A DNA stretch of 64,000 bases from JAGPUQ01 sp050250395 (GTDB taxonomy: Bacteria; Pseudomonadota; Gammaproteobacteria; Pseudomonadales; Porticoccaceae), in NCBI GenBank assembly GCA_050250395.1, contig JBFWOQ010000006.1:1-64000 (forward strand), given 5' to 3'. The number at the start of each line of letters is the position of its first letter. Within the stretch, counting starts at the first letter, position 1. Positions 62,368 through 64,000 of this stretch are shown here, in pieces. A program made the translations under genes and the position numbers. The notes under the pieces were generated by a model. It was not told the DNA's origin, made no database searches, and worked only from the letters and a program-made list of their open reading frames with translations.

Positions 62368-63498
62368 TCAGCCCCGCTGATCGATGGGCACGACCTTGCG
62401 CGGGTCTTCACCGACATATTCGGCGCTCGGACGAATGATGCGGTTGTCGGCGCGTTGTTCCATGACATGGGCCGCCCAGCCGGTGAGCCGCGACATCACG
62501 AAGATGGGCGTGAACAGCTTGGTGGGGATGCCCATGAAATGGTAGGCGGACGCATGAAAGAAATCCGCATTGCAGAACAGTTTCTTCTCGCGCCACATCA
62601 CCGCTTCGCAACGCACCGAGACCGGGTAGAGCACGGTATCGCCCACATCCGCGCTCAGCTTCTCGGCCCATTGCTTGATGATGGCGTTGCGCGGATCGGA
62701 TTCGGCGTAGATCGCATGGCCAAAGCCCATGATCTTGTCCTTGCGCGCCAGCATGCCCAGCATCTCCTGTTCGGCATGATCGGGGCTGGTGAATTTTTCG
62801 ATCATCTCCATGGCCGCTTCGTTGGCGCCGCCGTGGAGCGGCCCGCGCAGACTGCCGATCGCGCCGGTCACACAGGAGTGCATGTCCGACAGGGTGGAGG
62901 CGCAGACGCGGGCGGTGAAGGTGGATGCATTGAACTCGTGCTCGGCGTACAGGATGAGCGACACATTCATTACCCGCTCGTGCAGCGCATTGGGTTTGCC
63001 GCCGCGCAGCATGTGCAGAAAGTGGGCGCCGACGGAGTCGTCGTCGGTCTCGGTGTCGATGCGCAGATTGTCGTGGCTGAAGCGGTACCAGTAGCAGATG
63101 ATCGACGGAAACACCGCCAGCATGCGGTCGGTGGCGTCCTGCTGTTGCGAGAAGTCCGCTTCGGGCTCGATGTTGCCCAGAAAGGAGCAGCCGGTGCGCA
63201 GCACGTCCATGGGGTGCGCGGTGGCGGGAACACGCTCCAGAACTTCTTTCAAAGCTTTTGGAAGTCCTCGCAACCCTTTGAGTTTATTCTTGTAGGTCGC
63301 CAATTCTGCACTATTGGGCAGATGACCCTTGAGGATCAGGTGGGCCACTTCCTCGAACTGGCAGTGCTCCGCCAGATCCTTGATGTCGTAGCCCCGGTAG
63401 GTCAACCCGGAGCCGGTCTTGCCGACGGTGGACAGTGCGGTCTTGCCGGCGATCTGGCCGCGCAGGCCGGCGCCCTCTAGCTTCTTCGCCATTGCCAT
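62368..63498 (-). CDS. prpC: 2-methylcitrate synthase
   Basis: Condenses propionyl-CoA with oxaloacetate. The 376-residue enzyme is of the short citrate-synthase type with the catalytic residues in LHGGANEAAM, GFGHAIYAESDPR and NADFFHASAYHFMGIP. Linkage with prpB, acnD and prpF supports methylcitrate rather than citrate synthesis. GAGGACATC precedes the first ATG; a second ATG lies two codons on. Confidence 0.94.
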   Translation of the reverse strand: MAMAKKLEGAGLRGQIAGKTALSTVGKTGSGLTYRGYDIKDLAEHCQFEEVAHLILKGHLPNSAELATYKNKLKGLRGLPKALKEVLERVPATAHPMDVLRTGCSFLGNIEPEADFSQQQDATDRMLAVFPSIICYWYRFSHDNLRIDTETDDDSVGAHFLHMLRGGKPNALHERVMNVSLILYAEHEFNASTFTARVCASTLSDMHSCVTGAIGSLRGPLHGGANEAAMEMIEKFTSPDHAEQEMLGMLARKDKIMGFGHAIYAESDPRNAIIKQWAEKLSADVGDTVLYPVSVRCEAVMWREKKLFCNADFFHASAYHFMGIPTKLFTPIFVMSRLTGWAAHVMEQRADNRIIRPSAEYVGEDPRKVVPIDQRG

Positions 63499-63542
63499 TG
63501 CTGATGTCCTCTCTGGTACTGATGTAGGCGGCAGCGCGCCCG

Positions 63543-64000
63543 TTACTGATTCTTGCCCTGGGAAAACAGGGAGTCGAGTTTCTCTTCGTAGGCGTGGTAA
63601 TCAAGATAATCATAGAGTTCCATGCGTGTCTGCATAAGCTCCACCACATCCTTCTGATCGCCGCGTTCGAGGATATTGCGATACACCGTCTCCGCGGCGC
63701 GATTCATGGCGCGAAACGCCGACAGCGGATACAACACCAGATCGACACCCCAGGCGCCCAGTTCGGCGCGGTTGTAGAGCGGCGTCTGGCCGAATTCGGT
63801 GATGTTCGCGAGCAGGGGTACGTCGATGGCGGCCGCAAACGCCCGGTAGTGCGCTTCTTCGGTGATCGCCTCGGCGAAGATGCCGTCGGCGCCGGCGGCG
63901 ACACAGGCCTGCGCCCGTTCGATGGCGCGCTCCAGACCTTCCTGCGCAAAGGCATCGGTGCGGGCCATGATGAAGAAATCCGCATCGGTGCGGGCGTCCA
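63543..64000 (-). CDS. prpB: 2-methylisocitrate lyase, 5' end outside the window
   Basis: The C-terminal 151 residues or so of PrpB, which cleaves 2-methylisocitrate to pyruvate and succinate. DARTDADFFIMARTDAF, GADGIFAEAITEEAHYRAF and LYPLSAFRAMNRAAE match the PEP-mutase/isocitrate-lyase superfamily. The full protein is about 290 residues, so the gene begins beyond 64000; the Met at 63968 is internal. It is the first visible gene of the operon, 44 bp before prpC. Confidence 0.92.
   Translation of the reverse strand, partial: DARTDADFFIMARTDAFAQEGLERAIERAQACVAAGADGIFAEAITEEAHYRAFAAAIDVPLLANITEFGQTPLYNRAELGAWGVDLVLYPLSAFRAMNRAAETVYRNILERGDQKDVVELMQTRMELYDYLDYHAYEEKLDSLFSQGKNQ

Overview
The window is high-GC chromosomal DNA from a gammaproteobacterium. 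The core gene order matches Escherichia and Pseudomonas blocks: nudJ-mnmA-hflD-purB; gyrA-pheA-tyrA/aroA-cmk-rpsA-ihfB; mtaD-ubiG-mupP-SDR; smc-zipA-ligA; yciO-scpA-scpB-rluB. A TyrA-AroA fusion, an AcnD/PrpF methylcitrate pathway and a CoA-linked catabolic cluster point to a free-living heterotroph. A relative of Immundisolibacter or Chromatiales-type lineages is possible, but this is inference only.

Layout. 1-7193: icd, nudJ-mnmA-hflD-purB and uvrB. 7325-7443: a promoter and tRNA-Asn. 7398-16913: a 9.5-kb integrative element between two identical 46-bp copies of the tRNA 3' half. All its genes are on the minus strand: tyrosine integrase, AlpA-like regulator, AAA replication ATPase, small and large terminase, a toxin-antitoxin pair (DUF1902/HicA), several unknown genes and the C-terminal end of a phage portal protein. 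17059-28668: a sugar-phosphate transferase, a ComEA-like protein, pyrF, lapA, ihfB, rpsA, cmk, the tyrA-aroA fusion, pheA and gyrA. 28796-32358: mtaD, ubiG, mupP and an SDR, divergent from gyrA. 32374-35415: rluB, scpB, scpA and yciO. 35672-39566: a membrane protein, a YciI protein, an SH3 protein, an exported PPIase, pdxJ and an rRNA methyltransferase. 39517-47971: an MFS transporter, an unknown gene, ligA, zipA and smc. 48099-51471: trmL, fldB and a GGDEF/EAL protein. 51629-57956: acyl-CoA dehydrogenase, two MaoC-fold proteins, a TetR regulator, a pterin dehydratase, a tandem carboxymuconolactone-decarboxylase protein and two SDRs, with a 170-bp palindromic MITE-like element upstream of tetR. 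58078-64000: the methylcitrate operon prpB-prpC-acnD-DUF1971-prpF, with prpB cut by the window end.

The most unusual region is the tRNA-Asn element. It resembles a phage satellite (PICI-like) more than a prophage: it has integration, regulation, replication and DNA-packaging genes but no complete capsid or tail genes. Paired TGTCCGYA octamers, 11 bp apart, occur at three places in it: just inside attL, just downstream of the predicted integrase start point, and just upstream of the small terminase ribosome binding site. This suggests one DNA-binding protein controls integration and packaging, or that the sites are integrase arm sites.
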